This document shows, piece after piece, positions 1 through 11,762 of a stretch of 64,000 bases of DNA; the stretch's first letter is position 1, and the number at the start of each line of letters is the position of its first letter. Below the pieces are notes generated by a model. It searched no databases, had not been told where the DNA came from, and was given only the letters and a program-made list of their open reading frames with translations. The position numbers and the translations under genes are program-made. Origin of the DNA: Hepsetus odoe (taxonomy: Eukaryota > Chordata > Actinopteri > Characiformes > Hepsetidae); NCBI GenBank assembly GCA_017165825.1, contig CM029367.1, positions 6,431,723 to 6,495,722 of the forward strand, read 5' to 3'.

Positions 1-209
1 ACTCCTTCTCAAGAAATATAATATGGTTTGCAGCAAAATATGTATATATGAACTGTATGGACTACACAGAATTAACGTTAGCTTTTGAAACTTGTTTAGT
101 TTGTTTGCCTCTTTTATTAAGTTAACATGATATGTGCCTTTAAACATGATACCTTTGAAAGCCCATGGTATACACTTGTCTGAACAGATAGGAGAAAAAA
201 GATCCATTT

Positions 210-320
210 TGTCATATAAGCTGCAAGTTTATTTTGAAGTGGTGAATATTTGAAACTTAATATTTGAAGCTGCTTTAAGTTTCAACTATTCACCACTTCA
301 AAATAAACTTTTATATGACA
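210..320. repeat. Imperfect long inverted repeat (hairpin)
   Basis: The arm at 210-260 is the reverse complement of 275-320, apart from a 5-base insertion (GCTGC) in the left arm and one mismatch. The loop is about 14 bases. The outer ends read TGTCATATAA and TTATATGACA. The hairpin ends 2 bases before the TA target site of the Tc1-derived element at 325. It looks like a fold-back or MITE-type element; no coding potential is visible. Confidence 0.7.
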
Positions 321-324
321 TATA

Positions 325-911
325 CAGTACTGTGCACCTGTTTTAGGCAGGTGGTACACAAAATGCTGTAAACAATGAATGCTTTCAGAAATATAAATAA
401 TGTTGTTTATTTTATCAATTTACAAAAGAAAGAAAGTGACAACCCTTGTCACTTTGAACCAGAAGTGAACAAAAGAACAAAAGAAATATCTCAATCAAAT
501 CAATATTTGGTGGTACTACCTTTTGCCTTCAAACCAGCATCAATTCTTAAAGGTACACTTGCACAAAGTCAGGGATTTTGTAGGATTATAGTCAGGTGTA
601 TGATCAACCAATTTTACCAGACAGGTGCTAATGATCCTCAATGTCACACCTAGGTTGAAACACAGTCATGTTTGGAACAACCTACCAGCCGAGTTCCTTC
701 AAAAACTGTGTGCAAGTGTACCTAGAAAAATGATGCTGTTTTGAAGGCAAAGGGTGGTCACACCAAATATTTATTTGATTTAGATTTCTCTTTTGTTCAT
801 TCACTGCATTTTGATGATTGATGAAAATAAATGATTAACACTTCCATTTTTGAAAGAATTCTTTGTTTACAGAATTTTTTCACACCTGTCTAAAACTTTT
901 GCACAGTACTG
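325..911 (+). mobile_element. Tc1/mariner-derived MITE, copy 1
   Basis: Terminal inverted repeats CAGTACTGTGCA and TGCACAGTACTG lie at the two ends, flanked by TA at 323-324 and 912-913, the standard Tc1/mariner target duplication. The interior has no intact transposase. Its right half (about 680-790) still resembles the last codons of a Tc1-type transposase (translation like WNNLPAEFLQKLC), fused directly to left 5' non-coding sequence. It is therefore an internally deleted, non-autonomous copy. A second copy with the same fusion lies at 6501-6990. The open frame at 375-653 is not a gene. Confidence 0.8.
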
Positions 912-913
912 TA

Positions 914-2453
914 TGTCTTTTTTCTCAAAAAAACTAATCAAATTCAATATCTTATATCTCTTTATATTCTATAAATATTTAGTCTGCTTAAACAAAGAAT
1001 CAGCCTATCCCAGTGCTGCTATTAATGTGATTGCATTTATCCAAGCTACTGCTCTTACTCAAACAAACAGCTATTCATCTGTATGAATTCACTAATGCTT
1101 TTGAAGCTTCTAAGCCATTTAACACTCCTAATTGAATGGAAAGATACTTTTGACCATTAACATTGAGGAAATAAATGTAAAAATACTCTTTAATCACAAA
1201 CAAGTCAATCACTGCAGAAATGACTATTTCCTATTGTTTCTTCATGATTTTCCTTTCAGACCCCAAAGATATGCATGGCTGTTGAACCGAGGATCCTATA
1301 TTGCCTCTAGGTAGGAGTTTGTATTTTGAGAATGTCTGTCTGTGTGTCTGCCATGCAATACTGGCAGCTCATCTGGAGTGTTTCCCAAAGCCTTTTGCCA
1401 CATAAGCGCTGGGATAGGTTCTAGCACCCCCTGTAACCCTGGTTAGGGTAAGCAGCAAGAATATGGACAGATGATATGTATGATTTTGATCTTTTTAAAT
1501 TAAAAGAGAAAATAAACTAGTTACTTCCCACAAGCTATATTATTTTGATAATAACAAACTTTATTTACTTCATAAACATGACATTAGTTACAAAATTTGT
1601 TAAAATTCTGCTGGCACAGGTTTCTTCCTTTTCAGTGACTAACACAAAAGTGATTTGAACATCAGCAGTTCCCCCTACCATAAGATGCTAAGATTGAACA
1701 GTGTTTTATAATGACCTGCAGACTTGTAAATTTGGTCATCACTAACCCAAATAAGGCAAACTGTAATCTATTTTAATGGCGTAAGTGTGACTGTTTCATT
1801 CTTTTTCCTGTGCTGAACCACACAAATCAGTCAGTGTTTTGCTGTATGTGCTCTCTGTGGCTCCACCCCTCAACCCAGAGGCTACTTAATACCTTATTGC
1901 TATTTTCTATCTTCAGTTTATAATAACTACATTCTGTCATGCTCTAAAAACCCATTATTTCATTCCAGTCTCGTTACCCAACAGCAGGCACTATATCTAG
2001 GCACTATATCTAGGAATAGGCCCTGCAAAAGCCTCATATGGGGGTGCTTGACATCAGCTACAGAAAATATAGTGTTAATGTGTTCAGCTTTAAACTTGTA
2101 ATGTTCCAGAAATAACTTGCATCAATACAAACAGAAATGATTAACAGAATTCTGCTAATTCTGTAGGGGTTTAAAGCACAAACAAAACACATGGAGATCA
2201 GCTCTTAAATGTTTCCACTTGCAGCATTTCACAAACCAGCTGAATGGCAGTTTCTGACTCCAGACTTTCACAAAGTTTTGCATAATTGTGTATATACATT
2301 TTTCTGTATGTACTTGAATATAAAGTATTGAACCCCTCAATTCTGCTTATTGACCAAGAGCAATATAATCAACAATCAAAATCATGACCAACAGCATAAC
2401 CAAGGGAAAAAAAGGAATTCTACATAACCATTACTAAATTACCTTATCTGTTT
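914..2453. other. macrod2 intron 3, no gene seen
   Basis: This is intronic DNA of macrod2. About 1340-1460 is a degraded fish repeat tail (the stretch reading GCTGGGATAGGTTCTAGCACCCC matches the 3' tail also seen at 21790-21905). A 13-base direct duplication, GCACTATATCTAG, sits near 1988-2013. No exon or RNA gene is recognisable. Confidence 0.5.
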
Positions 2454-2458
2454 AATAC

Positions 2459-2749
2459 TGTCACGGTGGCGGGGTGCAGGAAGGACGTCAACGCTGCTAG
2501 AGATCCAAGACATACTTTTAGTAAACATAAACCTGAATCCAGACATGAAACTTGAACAGAACCGAACAGAACCACTGCTAACTTCAACCTTAGCTGAATG
2601 AATGAACTGTGCTCTGTTCGGACTCATTGAGGCTTAAGTAGTCAGCCTCAATGTAGCACACCTGTGCCTTATGAGCTCAGGTGTGCTCCATCAGAACAGA
2701 GCACCCTCTATCGTGAACAAAACAAAATAAAAAGAGTCAAACCCTTACA
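2459..2749 (-). mobile_element. Solo LTR, copy 1 (minus orientation)
   Basis: The segment starts with TGTCACGGTGGCGGG and ends with CCCTTACA on the plus strand, so on the minus strand it runs TGTAAGG...CCGTGACA, with the TG...CA ends of an LTR. The flanks AATAC (2454-2458) and ATTAC (2750-2754) are a 5-base target duplication with one mismatch. Its terminus and the block carrying GAGGGTGCTCTG and GAGCACACCTG are shared with the solo LTR at 5146-5495. No internal retrotransposon sequence is present, as expected after LTR-LTR recombination. Confidence 0.7.
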
Positions 2750-2754
2750 ATTAC

Positions 2755-5140
2755 ATAGTGTTAATATTTCCTGTTATGTTTTAGCAGAACATGAGTAAAA
2801 GGAAAAGTATTGATAAGAAGTCATTGTAAAAAATGAGGTAATCTTTGGTAATCATTTCTACACTTTAGGTTTTAATAGACATATAACAATAACAGTTTGA
2901 AACTGTTTAAGTCATGTAGATAATGCAAATATGTAAATTAGAACTCAGAAAGACATTCTCCTGATGCTCTGAGTAATTGTGAAACAGTTAAGTGTGAGCA
3001 GGGCAGGAGGCACAGCCGAAAAATTTACTTTAATTAACTCTTCTGTCAGTTGTGGCCTTGGTACGAGCAGCAGAACAAAATAGTTGATAACACATGAATA
3101 GATATGACATACAGGACCTTAACTGTAAACTGAGTAAGAGCTACATATTAAGGTTGCAAAACTCTTAGATGACATTGAACATTTGTATTTCATAAAACAT
3201 AGAATTTAACAAAAATGTTTTAGAATTTTGAAAAAATTAAAATGAAGAAAAGTTAAAACAAGTATAAAGACGACCAAAAAAGTACAGATTAACATAAGTA
3301 AAAAATACATTTTAATTTAATAAGCCAGCCTTTTAAAGGAGCCTAAGACAGACGTTGATGTTAGATTTACTCTATGCTTCTAATTATTAAGAACATGTTG
3401 ATTCAAAAGCAAAATCATAGGTAAGTAAAAAAAAAAAAAGTCTCTCAAAGATTAGCAGGACATGAACTATACAATAAGATTCTGTAACATATAGGAGTAC
3501 TTTTACATGATTACAATCACGCACAGCATTCAGCATGTTTTACTAACTGAAGAATTTTTTGTTGTTGTGGAAATGTTTGAATGCTTTGCTACTTCACAAT
3601 TGTGTTTTGCTTACATAAACAGATATGGAAAGAAGATCAGGAAAGTGTTTACACACTTAATTAGATGAAACAAAAATGCTAAATTAATAACACATCACAA
3701 ATTTCTTAAAATTAAACTGTACAAATTTTGTTCAGCTTATGCAACGTAAAATACACAAACAGCCAGGCATAGGTAAATGACTGGCCAAGCTAATAACCAT
3801 AAAAATAATTGTAACCAGTTCAAAATTATTGCAGGCAATTATGTAATGATTGTGACAGGCCAAATCATAGACCCTCTATGGAATCAGATACCTATGCCTA
3901 CCTATCAGATGAAGACCTACCAGCCTCGATGCAGTCTTGGGAAAAACAGGTTTCTTAAGCCAGTTGATGGCAGTCATTTGAAATGGTCAAATCCCTGACT
4001 GATTAGTACTAATCCTCGTGCCTAGTCATTTTGAGTTGATTTGAAAGCATCAACCAGGGCACAGACATATGATACAACATACATATTTGAGTTGATTATA
4101 ACATGCTTTAACTAGGGTTAGAAATGCGGTGCAGAAGGGTCTGTATTATTTTGAGTCCCTTTTTGGCTTGATTACTGCCTACACAAGCTTAACTAATCAT
4201 AGTCATTAAATTGTATTCAGCAGTATTAGTTACAACAGGAATAAGAAAAAGCTCCAGAAAACAGAAACTGAAATGATCTAAACTTTTCGTGAATCATAAT
4301 AAAAACAGGAAGAAACTCTGTGTTAAAGCCATTTAATATTGTGAACTTCTTCTGGGAAACTTTGGCATTTTTGGTGGTTTTAGACATGAAAGATGACAAC
4401 AATCTTACAGCAAAAGTTAGCGTGCCTCTCCAGAGCACACCTCAACACTTAAGTATCCAATCTGTCAACTGCTTATTCAATAGAAGCTGTGTTTAAGCAA
4501 AGGCAAGAGGAGTTCGCCTGTGATAAATCCCCAATTTGCATAAACTGGTTATAAGCATGAATCCCCTACCTGTCACTGAAGTGCCTTTGCCAGTTTCAAA
4601 TGTACTCAGCCCTCTTTAAAGCACAAAGTTGAAGGGAACTGCAGAACTCAACAATTAAACAAGCTCTGCTTTAAACTTGTTTCCATGAACAAATAATTGA
4701 TTATGATCTCTGACAAACTAGTAGTATGAGGGCATCACAACTGACTTCTTTCCCAAAACCTAACTGAAAGCAAGTTTTTGACTAAATGACGATTTATGAA
4801 AATGCAATAGATGTAACCCTCGGGATCCTACAAACATAATTGTTTTCTTACTATTACAGCGAAACCATAAAGTTATATAAAATGTCATATATTGCATTAA
4901 TGCCATCATTAAGCACATTTCCATTCAATTTCTTTTAGGAATTGACACTTCACACTGCACCAAAATGTATATAATATTTAAAAGATTTTCTCTTTAACGT
5001 AAATACAAACGTAGCACTGATTGAAGTTTCAAATTTCTAAGTGTGTGTAAGTGAGATCAAATATATTATTTTAGTTCATTGTTACTGTTGATAATTCAGA
5101 TGCAAAGGTTCAAAAGTAATTTTCTCCATTGCAGATGACA
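2755..5140. other. macrod2 intron 3, no gene seen
   Basis: This is AT-rich intronic sequence with short homopolymer runs (A run at about 3427-3439). The open frames here (for example 3777-3998 and 4226-4438) are short, lack splice signals or family similarity, and are treated as chance. I see no repeats that I can name. Confidence 0.5.
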
Positions 5141-5145
5141 GTACC

Positions 5146-5495
5146 TGTCACATGTGGGGTGTTTTGGGCACGCTAGAGGGCGCTCTGCTCTGACTGAGCA
5201 CACCTGAGCCCAAGCAGGCACAGGTGTGCATCATTGGGGCTGACTATTTAAGCCCCGATGAGTCAGAGCAGAGCACGGCTCATTAGATGGACTAAGCCTA
5301 CATGTAAAGGGTGGTTCTGGTTTTGGTTTTGGTTTTGGTTTGGGTTTTTGGATAACTTGGTTTAGGCTGCAGTTCTCAGGTTCTGATTCGAACTGCAGCC
5401 CTGGTGTCTTGTATTTGTGAACTGTGGACAATAAAACAGTACTCCGAACTCCTGGCTCCACACTTGCGTCCTTCCGGTATCCCGCCACCGTTACA
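5146..5495 (+). mobile_element. Solo LTR, copy 2, with 5-bp target duplication
   Basis: The 350-base segment begins TGTCACATGTG and ends CCACCGTTACA, and is flanked by perfect GTACC duplications at 5141-5145 and 5496-5500. It contains a TATTTAAG box (about 5244) and, about 190 bases later, an AATAAAA polyadenylation signal (about 5431), the usual order in a retroviral-type LTR. There is no adjoining gag or pol. An internal (GGTTTT)n run lies at about 5315-5340. The family is probably Ty3/gypsy-like, but the LTR alone cannot prove that. Confidence 0.8.
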
Positions 5496-5889
5496 GTACC
5501 CATATGCAACCAGCAGCCAAGATTTCCATAATCTGACCCAGATGTTAGATTCCATCAACAAGCCTGATGCTTAAAAAAAAAAAAGCAAATATCTAGCAGA
5601 CACATATGTACTTTTTTCACTACCACTTTTGACAATTATGCCAACATACTTTTATTGCAAACAATAAAAAACAAAGATGACAGTTGAAGAACAAGTTGCT
5701 TTTTGGTGTGAAAATATTTTATGCAGTATTTTCTTGCATATTAAGAAAATTTATTTCAAGAAATGGCAACAAGAGTTTGATGCAAGAGAATGCAAAGTGC
5801 CTAAAGTTTCAAGGTGTCTAAAAAACCCACCAGATCATTTTAATTCACCTGCACCCACTCTTCTTTACTGCTTTATGCCTTAAGTAATC

Positions 5890-6445
5890 CTGTCCTCTGT
5901 ATCTTCCTCATTTACACCAATCACTTGCATGTCCTCTCTCACTACATCCATAAACCTCCTCTTTGGTCTTCCTCTTTTCCTCTTGCCTGGCATCCTTCTC
6001 CCAATATAATCCTCATCTCTCCTCTGCACATGTCCAAACCAATGCAAAATTGCTCCTCTAACTTTGTCTCCAAAACGTGAGCTGTCCCTCTAACATACTA
6101 ATTTCTAATCCTGTCCATCCTCGTCACACCCAACAAAAAATCTCAGCACCATTAACTCTGCCATCTCCAGCTCTACCACCTGTCTTTTCATCAGTACCAC
6201 CATCTCCAACCCTCATAGCATAGCTGGTCTCACTACCACCCTATAAACCTTCCCTTTCATTCTCACTGGTACTCGTTCATTGTTATCCCAGGCCTCGACC
6301 AATCCGGTACGGAATTCTCTTTCATTGACTGCATGTTTGATTTGGCAAAGGTTTTACCCTTCCTGACGTAACCCTCCCTATTTATCTGGGCTTGGGACTG
6401 GCCTAAAGAAATACACTGGCTTGTGCAACATCAGTTGCTGGGTTC
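5890..6445 (-). mobile_element. RTE-type LINE copy with 5' end fused to 3' end
   Basis: Read on the minus strand, 6445 to about 6285 matches the 5' leader of the RTE copies at 39926 and 46861 (CACAAGCCAGTGTATTTCTT, GTTACGTCAGGAAGGG, GGTCGAGGCC). It then jumps directly to the 3' third of the ORF (about 6280 down to 5890), with the region encoding RLRWFGHV-like and GRPKRRFMDVV-like residues. More than 2 kb of endonuclease and reverse-transcriptase sequence is missing. The copy is dead. Confidence 0.8.
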
Positions 6446-6500
6446 ATGGCTAAAGTAATAAAACATTTTAATGCTTGAGATATAGATATATATATATATA

Positions 6501-6990
6501 GTACTGTGCAAAGGTTTTAGGCAGGTGTGAAAAAATGCTGTAAACAAAGAATGCTTTCAGAAATATAAATAATTGTTTATTTTTATCAATTTACAAAAGT
6601 GAGTACAAAAGTGCAAAGTGAGTGAACAAAAGAAATATCTAAATCAAATCAATATTTGGTGTTACCACCTTTTGCCTTCAAACCAGCATCAATTCCTATA
6701 ATTCTCTAATTCTCAGGGATTTTGTAGGATTATAGTCAGGTGTATGATCAACCAATTTTACCAAACAGGTGCTAATGATCATCATGGTCACACATAGGTT
6801 GAAACACAGTCATGTTTGGAACAACCTACCAGCCGAGTTCCTTCAAAAACTGTATGCAAGTGTACCTAGAAGAATTGATGCTGTTTTGAAAGCAAAAGGT
6901 AGTAACACCAAATATTGATTTGATTTAGATTTATCTTCTGTTCCTTCACTGCATTTTGTAGATGCTGCCTAAAACTTTTGCACAGTACTG
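6501..6990 (+). mobile_element. Tc1/mariner-derived MITE, copy 2
   Basis: This is the second member of the family at 325-911. The left end GTACTGTGCA (6501) lies in a (TA)n run. The right end TGCACAGTACTG is followed by TA at 6991-6992. The internal fusion between GAAACACAGTCATG and TTTGGAACAACC is identical in both copies, so they descend from one deleted progenitor rather than from independent deletions. A further stray right terminus, TTGCACAGTACTGTA, occurs at about 7149-7163. Confidence 0.78.
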
Positions 6991-7590
6991 TATTTATGAA
7001 TATATATGAAGGTTACTGTTTGACAAACAAAAAACAATCATCTGAAACTTGTCAGGTACAGAGACCAGACTGAAAAGAGCTAAAAGTCATTTAGGAAGCC
7101 TGAAGAGACAGGAGAAGTCAGGTCTTTCGAAAATTAAGAAAGTGGCTCTTGCACAGTACTGTATATTTATGTAAAAACATTTGAAAGATATCGTTTTACA
7201 GTCTATTTTGTTTGCTTCCCACAAAAATTACATGCACACATCCAAACAGCAGTTAATCAAATTTGCACTTGAAAACAGAATCAGTAACCCAACACATTGA
7301 AAGAACATGGCCTCACTGAGCAGAAATAAACAAAAACAACCAGTATTTGCAGACTACCTGACAAGCTGAAACTTAATATGTAAAAATATGTGTGTTGTGG
7401 CATGGTTAGCAAATTTTCACACACTAACAATAACAAAGGATGACAGGTCAAGCACTACTGGACTATGACCACTTTGAGACTTTGTTAGCACTAGCTCACA
7501 TAACCATGTGACATTACAGCATTGAAGTGAGGAAAGGAAAAAAAAGATGTGGAAAAAAAGCTCTTTAACAGCAAGCCCAAGATAAAAAGG

Positions 7591-7613
7591 GAAGTGGGGG
7601 GGGGGGGGGGAGT
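7591..7613 (+). repeat. Poly-G tract
   Basis: This is a run of G broken by a single T near its left end, in otherwise AT-rich intron sequence. Short open frames on both strands cross it, and none is supported. Confidence 0.8.
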
Positions 7614-7772
7614 CTCTTCATATGCAGAGCAGCAGGAAGAGGCAATGCAACAATCACTATCAGTAAAGAGATTAAACAACAAAAGTAGAGAGATTTTTGT
7701 GAAAAACCTTCCAAACTTGTTCCTGCTTTTTCAGCATAAGCTCAAATAAAGGTACTGGCTGCTTAATGACTA

Positions 7773-9269
7773 CACCACGTTCCAAATTATTATGCTCTTA
7801 GAAATGATCTTTCTTTCAGATTTTCCTAAATAGTCAATGCAAGTGACAGTCAGCATAATTTCTGAGTCATCAACCATTAGAGTATAATTCGAATGTTACT
7901 GAACAAACCTCCCAATGATAACAGTATGCTTTTCAAAAATAAAAAGCTTAAAATGCACTGTTCCAAATTATTATGCACAACAGAGTTCCAAAACCTTTTA
8001 TAGGTTGTAAAGAACTAAAATGGTAATTGGTTGAATTTGCAACATTAGGTGGTCATATTTACTGAAATCAAAAGCTATTTCAATCAAAAACATCTTAACA
8101 GGTCAAATTACATATTAACATAGGACCCCTTATTTGATAGCAGCTTCGCAGTTCTTGCATCCATTGAACTTGGGAGTTTTTGGCGAGTTTCTGCTTGAAT
8201 TTCTTTACAGGATGTCACAATAGCCTACCAGAGCTGCTGTTTGGATGTGAACTGCCTCCCACCCTCATAGATCTTTTGCTTGAGGATGCTCCAAAGGTTC
8301 TCAATAGGATTGAGGTCAGGGGAGGATGAGGGCCACACCATGAGTTTCTCTCCTTTTATGCCGATAGCAGCCAATGATGCGGGGGTATTCCTTGCAGCAT
8401 GAGATGGTGCATTGTCACGCATGAAGATGAGTTTGTTATGGAAAGCACGGTTCTTCTTTTTGTACCATGGAAGAAAGTTTTCAGAGGTCATTTTCACACC
8501 TTCCGGGACCTTAAAGGGGCTGACCAGCTCTCTCCCCATGATTCTGACCCAAAACACCTCCTTGCTGATGTCGCAGCCTTTTGGCTGTCCACCAACCATC
8601 CACCACTCCATCCATCTGGACCATCCAGTGTTGCACAGCACTCATCAGTGAACAAGACTGTTTGAAAATTTGTCTTCATGTAGTTCTAGGCCCACTGCAG
8701 CCATTTCTGCTTGTGAGCATTGGTTGGGGTGGCCGAATTGAAGGTTTATGCATAACTGCAAACCTCTGGAGGATCCTACACTTTGGTGCGGGACTCCAGA
8801 GGCACCAGCAGCTTCAAATACCTGTTTGCTGCTTTGTAATGACATTTTAGCAGCTGCTCTCTTAATCCGATGTATTTGTCTGACAGAACCCTTCCTCATT
8901 GTGCCTTTATCTGCACAAACTCGTGTATGCTCTGCCTCAGCCTCAAATCTCTTAACAGTACGATGATCACACTTAAGTTTTCGTGAAATATCTATGGTTT
9001 GATACCTTGTCCAAGGCAACTATTTCATGCTTTTCAGCAGCAGAGAGATCCTTTTACTATCCCATATTGCTTGAAAATGGTGGTCTGCTTAATAATGTGG
9101 AACGTCCTTCTTCTGTAGTTTTTCCTTTAATTGGGCAAACTAATTATCACAGGTGTCCGAGTTTGATTTTAGTGATCCAAAGAGCTCTGAGACAATACCA
9201 TCGATGACTTTAACTGAAAAACAAAATATTTATTCTTTATGACACTTAAATACAATTTGGACCGCAGTG
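7773..9269 (-). mobile_element. Tc1-like DD37E transposon, degraded
   Basis: TA dinucleotides at 7771-7772 and 9270-9271 flank imperfect terminal repeats (CACCACGTTCCAAATT on the left; CACTGCGGTCCAAATT on the right, read inward). The 1.5-kb body carries one transposase reading on the minus strand. The catalytic block reads DNAPSH and then SPDLNPIEN, with 37 residues between the second Asp and the Glu. That spacing differs from classical Tc1 (34) and matches what I recall of the DD37E (TRT-type) group. The reading frame is shifted, so this copy cannot move by itself. Confidence 0.8.
8225..9019 (-). pseudogene. Tc1-like DD37E transposase pseudogene
   Basis: The N-terminal frame, 9019 down to 8645, has a helix-turn-helix-like segment (SRKLKCDHRTVKRFEAE). 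It shifts frame near 8650-8680, where the first catalytic block reads LFTDE, and shifts again to the frame 8641-8225, which holds DNAPSHAARN and SPDLNPIENLW followed by KQKIYEGGRQFTSKQQLW. At least two frameshifts separate the three catalytic residues. Similarity to Tc1/mariner integrase-fold transposases is clear; the exact family name is inferred. Confidence 0.78.
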
Positions 9270-9421
9270 TAGACCTACTTGTTGACTGAATGGCATGTCA
9301 AATAGATTTGCGCAAAGAAAGTATAGGAGGATCGTGATCAAATTAATATTAAATTGATGAAACAAGCAGCATGCAGTGCTTATGTGGACCACTATTTTTC
9401 TAACAAAGCTCTTTGTCTTTC

Positions 9422-9540
9422 CATCCATCCATCCATTTTCTGTCGCTTGTCCCAAACGGGGTCGCGGGGGAGTGCTGGTGTCCAACCCAGCCCACACAGG
9501 GCGAGGACGGGGGATGCACCCTGGACAGGTCGCCAGCCCA
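9422..9540 (-). mobile_element. SINE fragment, type C tail, 12-bp target duplication
   Basis: The sequence reads CCATCCATCC...GTCGCTTGTCCCAAACGGGG...GGACAGGTCGCCAGCCCA, which is the reverse complement of the 3' tail of the SINE at 20661-20937. It is flanked by a perfect direct repeat TCTTTGTCTTTC at 9410-9421 and 9541-9552. The copy is 5'-truncated, keeping only the tail, as expected for target-primed reverse transcription. Confidence 0.8.
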
Positions 9541-9552
9541 TCTTTGTCTTTC

Positions 9553-10996
9553 ATTCTCGTAAAATATGGCAGCAAACAATCAGAGAAGCAAACATCTAGA
9601 CATCTAGGCTGATAAATCCCGGTATTATATTCAGCTTCTTTCAACAGTCATTGTGCTTGTGCTAGGCTTAGGTCTCCTGCTTTATTAAAGCTTCTTTTCT
9701 GGCAGAAATCAGTTAAAATCTGGATTCCTAAGGAGACTGAAGAGCAGTGAGGCAACAGAATATGTGAGATAAAGCGTACACACCAGTTTTGGGGCAGAAA
9801 GGAAAAGAAAATTTTGTATCCCCCAGAAAACAGGATTTCACACTTTATGTTTTCAACTGCAAGTACCAGTGAGATGTATAAGGGAGGTGAACTCAGAAAC
9901 TTAAGCACAAAAAAAAAAAAAAAAAAAAAAGCCAGAATAAAACAAATTCCATTGCCAAAAATAAACGCGGTGGTCAGACTAAGTCCACCCTGACCACATT
10001 ATTTCTCAGAAGAAACATCTTTGACCAGCTTTTTAAAACATGCCTTCGGTTTCTCTGGAGCAATGACACAAAGAAACCGCTTTCTGATACAACAGGCCAG
10101 AAGGGTTTTCAAAAAAAAAAAAAAAAAAAAGAGAGACTTGACAGTTACTCTCTGGCAGTGCATTGATATTCTTACCGATATTTGTGCAATTTGTGTGTGA
10201 CATTCAGCTTTGAAAATTAAACATTTCCTTAAAATCTACATAACATTTGCATTATTTAAAAGATGGCATCAGATAAAATTGTTAAGATTCACTCCAGTCA
10301 GATCTCAAAAGAACAAACCAATTAACCATTTTTGTGAATGTTGCAATTATTGCAAAAGTAAATAATTGTAACAAAAATGGAATGACAGTTTAAATGCATT
10401 CTGTATTTTTCACCCTAGTCTTTATATGCTGCATCTCTGCCATATGGTCAGTAGCCACACACAGGAATGCTTTTGCATGTACTTTGAAAACATCAGTAAA
10501 TATGTTTATCTTAACTCGATTGTAATAGAACCAAATGGGACATTGCTTCAAAAGGTATTTTATCCAAAAACAATTGCTTGATCATACACTGAAATGCTCT
10601 GAATGGAACCAAACACAGTTGTTCCAGGTTGTTGCTGTCAAGAACCACTTTGCCATCTTTACATTTAAGAGAGCACGTCTTCCATTCATTCAGTCATCGC
10701 AATCAAACAAGATAAAGCATTTCCCTGCTCACTCCATCATCCAGGAACATCTGAATAAACAGTAATCAAAACAATCAGACATCTGAACACAGGTCCAACC
10801 CCACTTCAATACAAGCCTCATGTATGTAACTCCAGTGTGCACAATGCCACTTAGACACTAGAGGGCAGCCAAGCCTAACAAGTGCCACCTGACTGGGTTA
10901 AAAGAAAAATCATATCTTGAACAACCTGCTATATAAAGGTGATTTCTAGCATATTTGATTGAGGTTAAAAAGCAAATACTGCCCTTAAGCACTTAC
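9553..10996. other. macrod2 intron 3 proximal part, no gene seen
   Basis: This is intronic sequence between the SINE tail and exon 3. Long A runs occur at about 9908-9930 and 10111-10130. No coding exon is recognisable. The next macrod2 exon, expected to encode the conserved Asn and glycine-rich loop of the macrodomain, is not found between here and position 1. Confidence 0.5.
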
Positions 10997-11098
10997 CCGC
11001 ATTCACTATTGCGTCCACCTCCAGGATGGTGATATCACCTTTGTACAGTGAGACTTTATCACACCATGAAACAGGGTGCTCCTCCTCTTCCTCTGGCG
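10997..11098 (-). CDS. macrod2: macrod2 coding exon 3
   Basis: The acceptor TTTTCTTAG precedes 11098, and the donor GTAAGT begins at 10996. The exon encodes an acidic linker (PEEEEEHP) and then KVSLYKGDITILEVDAIVNA, the beginning of the macrodomain with the conserved DAIVNA motif. It ends in phase 1, so the next exon must start by completing an Ala codon, as in other MacroD genes. Confidence 0.92.
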
Positions 11099-11719
11099 CT
11101 AAGAAAAGCAAAGCAACAATGGTCATTCCTTTCCAGATTACTCCCATAAAATTCAAAGTTTCTAACACTTACAATTTCAGCATAAAGTGTACTTTCATTC
11201 CAATAAAAGGTTTATGACATGAAGAAAATAATACCTGGTCTCTTGGAGGTTTGAGACCATCATTGAGATCCATCATTCAAATAATCCTACAATTACATCC
11301 CCACCCCCAAAGTTAACTTATAATGTTTCTTTGCCTTTGTGTATTGGTCTAAATAAATTTTTGCATTACTATTTTCCAGCTCTAAAGAATTAAATGCTTT
11401 CAATTAATTAATATGTTTCAGTTGCTGTGTCCTATGAAAATGATCTCTGTTCTTATTGGCCGTCCTGTATTGTGAATTTTAAAAAAATAGTTCACTCAGA
11501 GACAAATCTATGCATGAAGTGACTGGGAGAATAAGGCTAAAGCTTGAACAGAAAAATATGTGCAAATGCATTGTTTTTTTTTTTTTGTTTTAGTAAAAGG
11601 CTTTTTAGCCCGCTTAATTTCCTTCTACTTAATGTCATAGTGAGGAGTGAATTGCATTATATGAAACTTCAGGAATGTTATATATTATGTTCTTGATTAA
11701 ATATATATATGTTTATATA

Positions 11720-11762
<43 letters not shown>

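Noticed and set aside
5315..5340. (GGTTTT)n run as an interstitial telomere-like repeat
   Set aside because: It is not the vertebrate TTAGGG repeat and lies inside a solo LTR, so it is part of that element.
8399..8850. Plus-strand open frames of 79-89 codons
   Set aside because: They are antisense shadows of the Tc1-like transposase pseudogene on the minus strand.
9246..9644. 132-codon minus-strand open frame
   Set aside because: It spans a SINE tail and the end of the Tc1-like element; no independent evidence for a gene.
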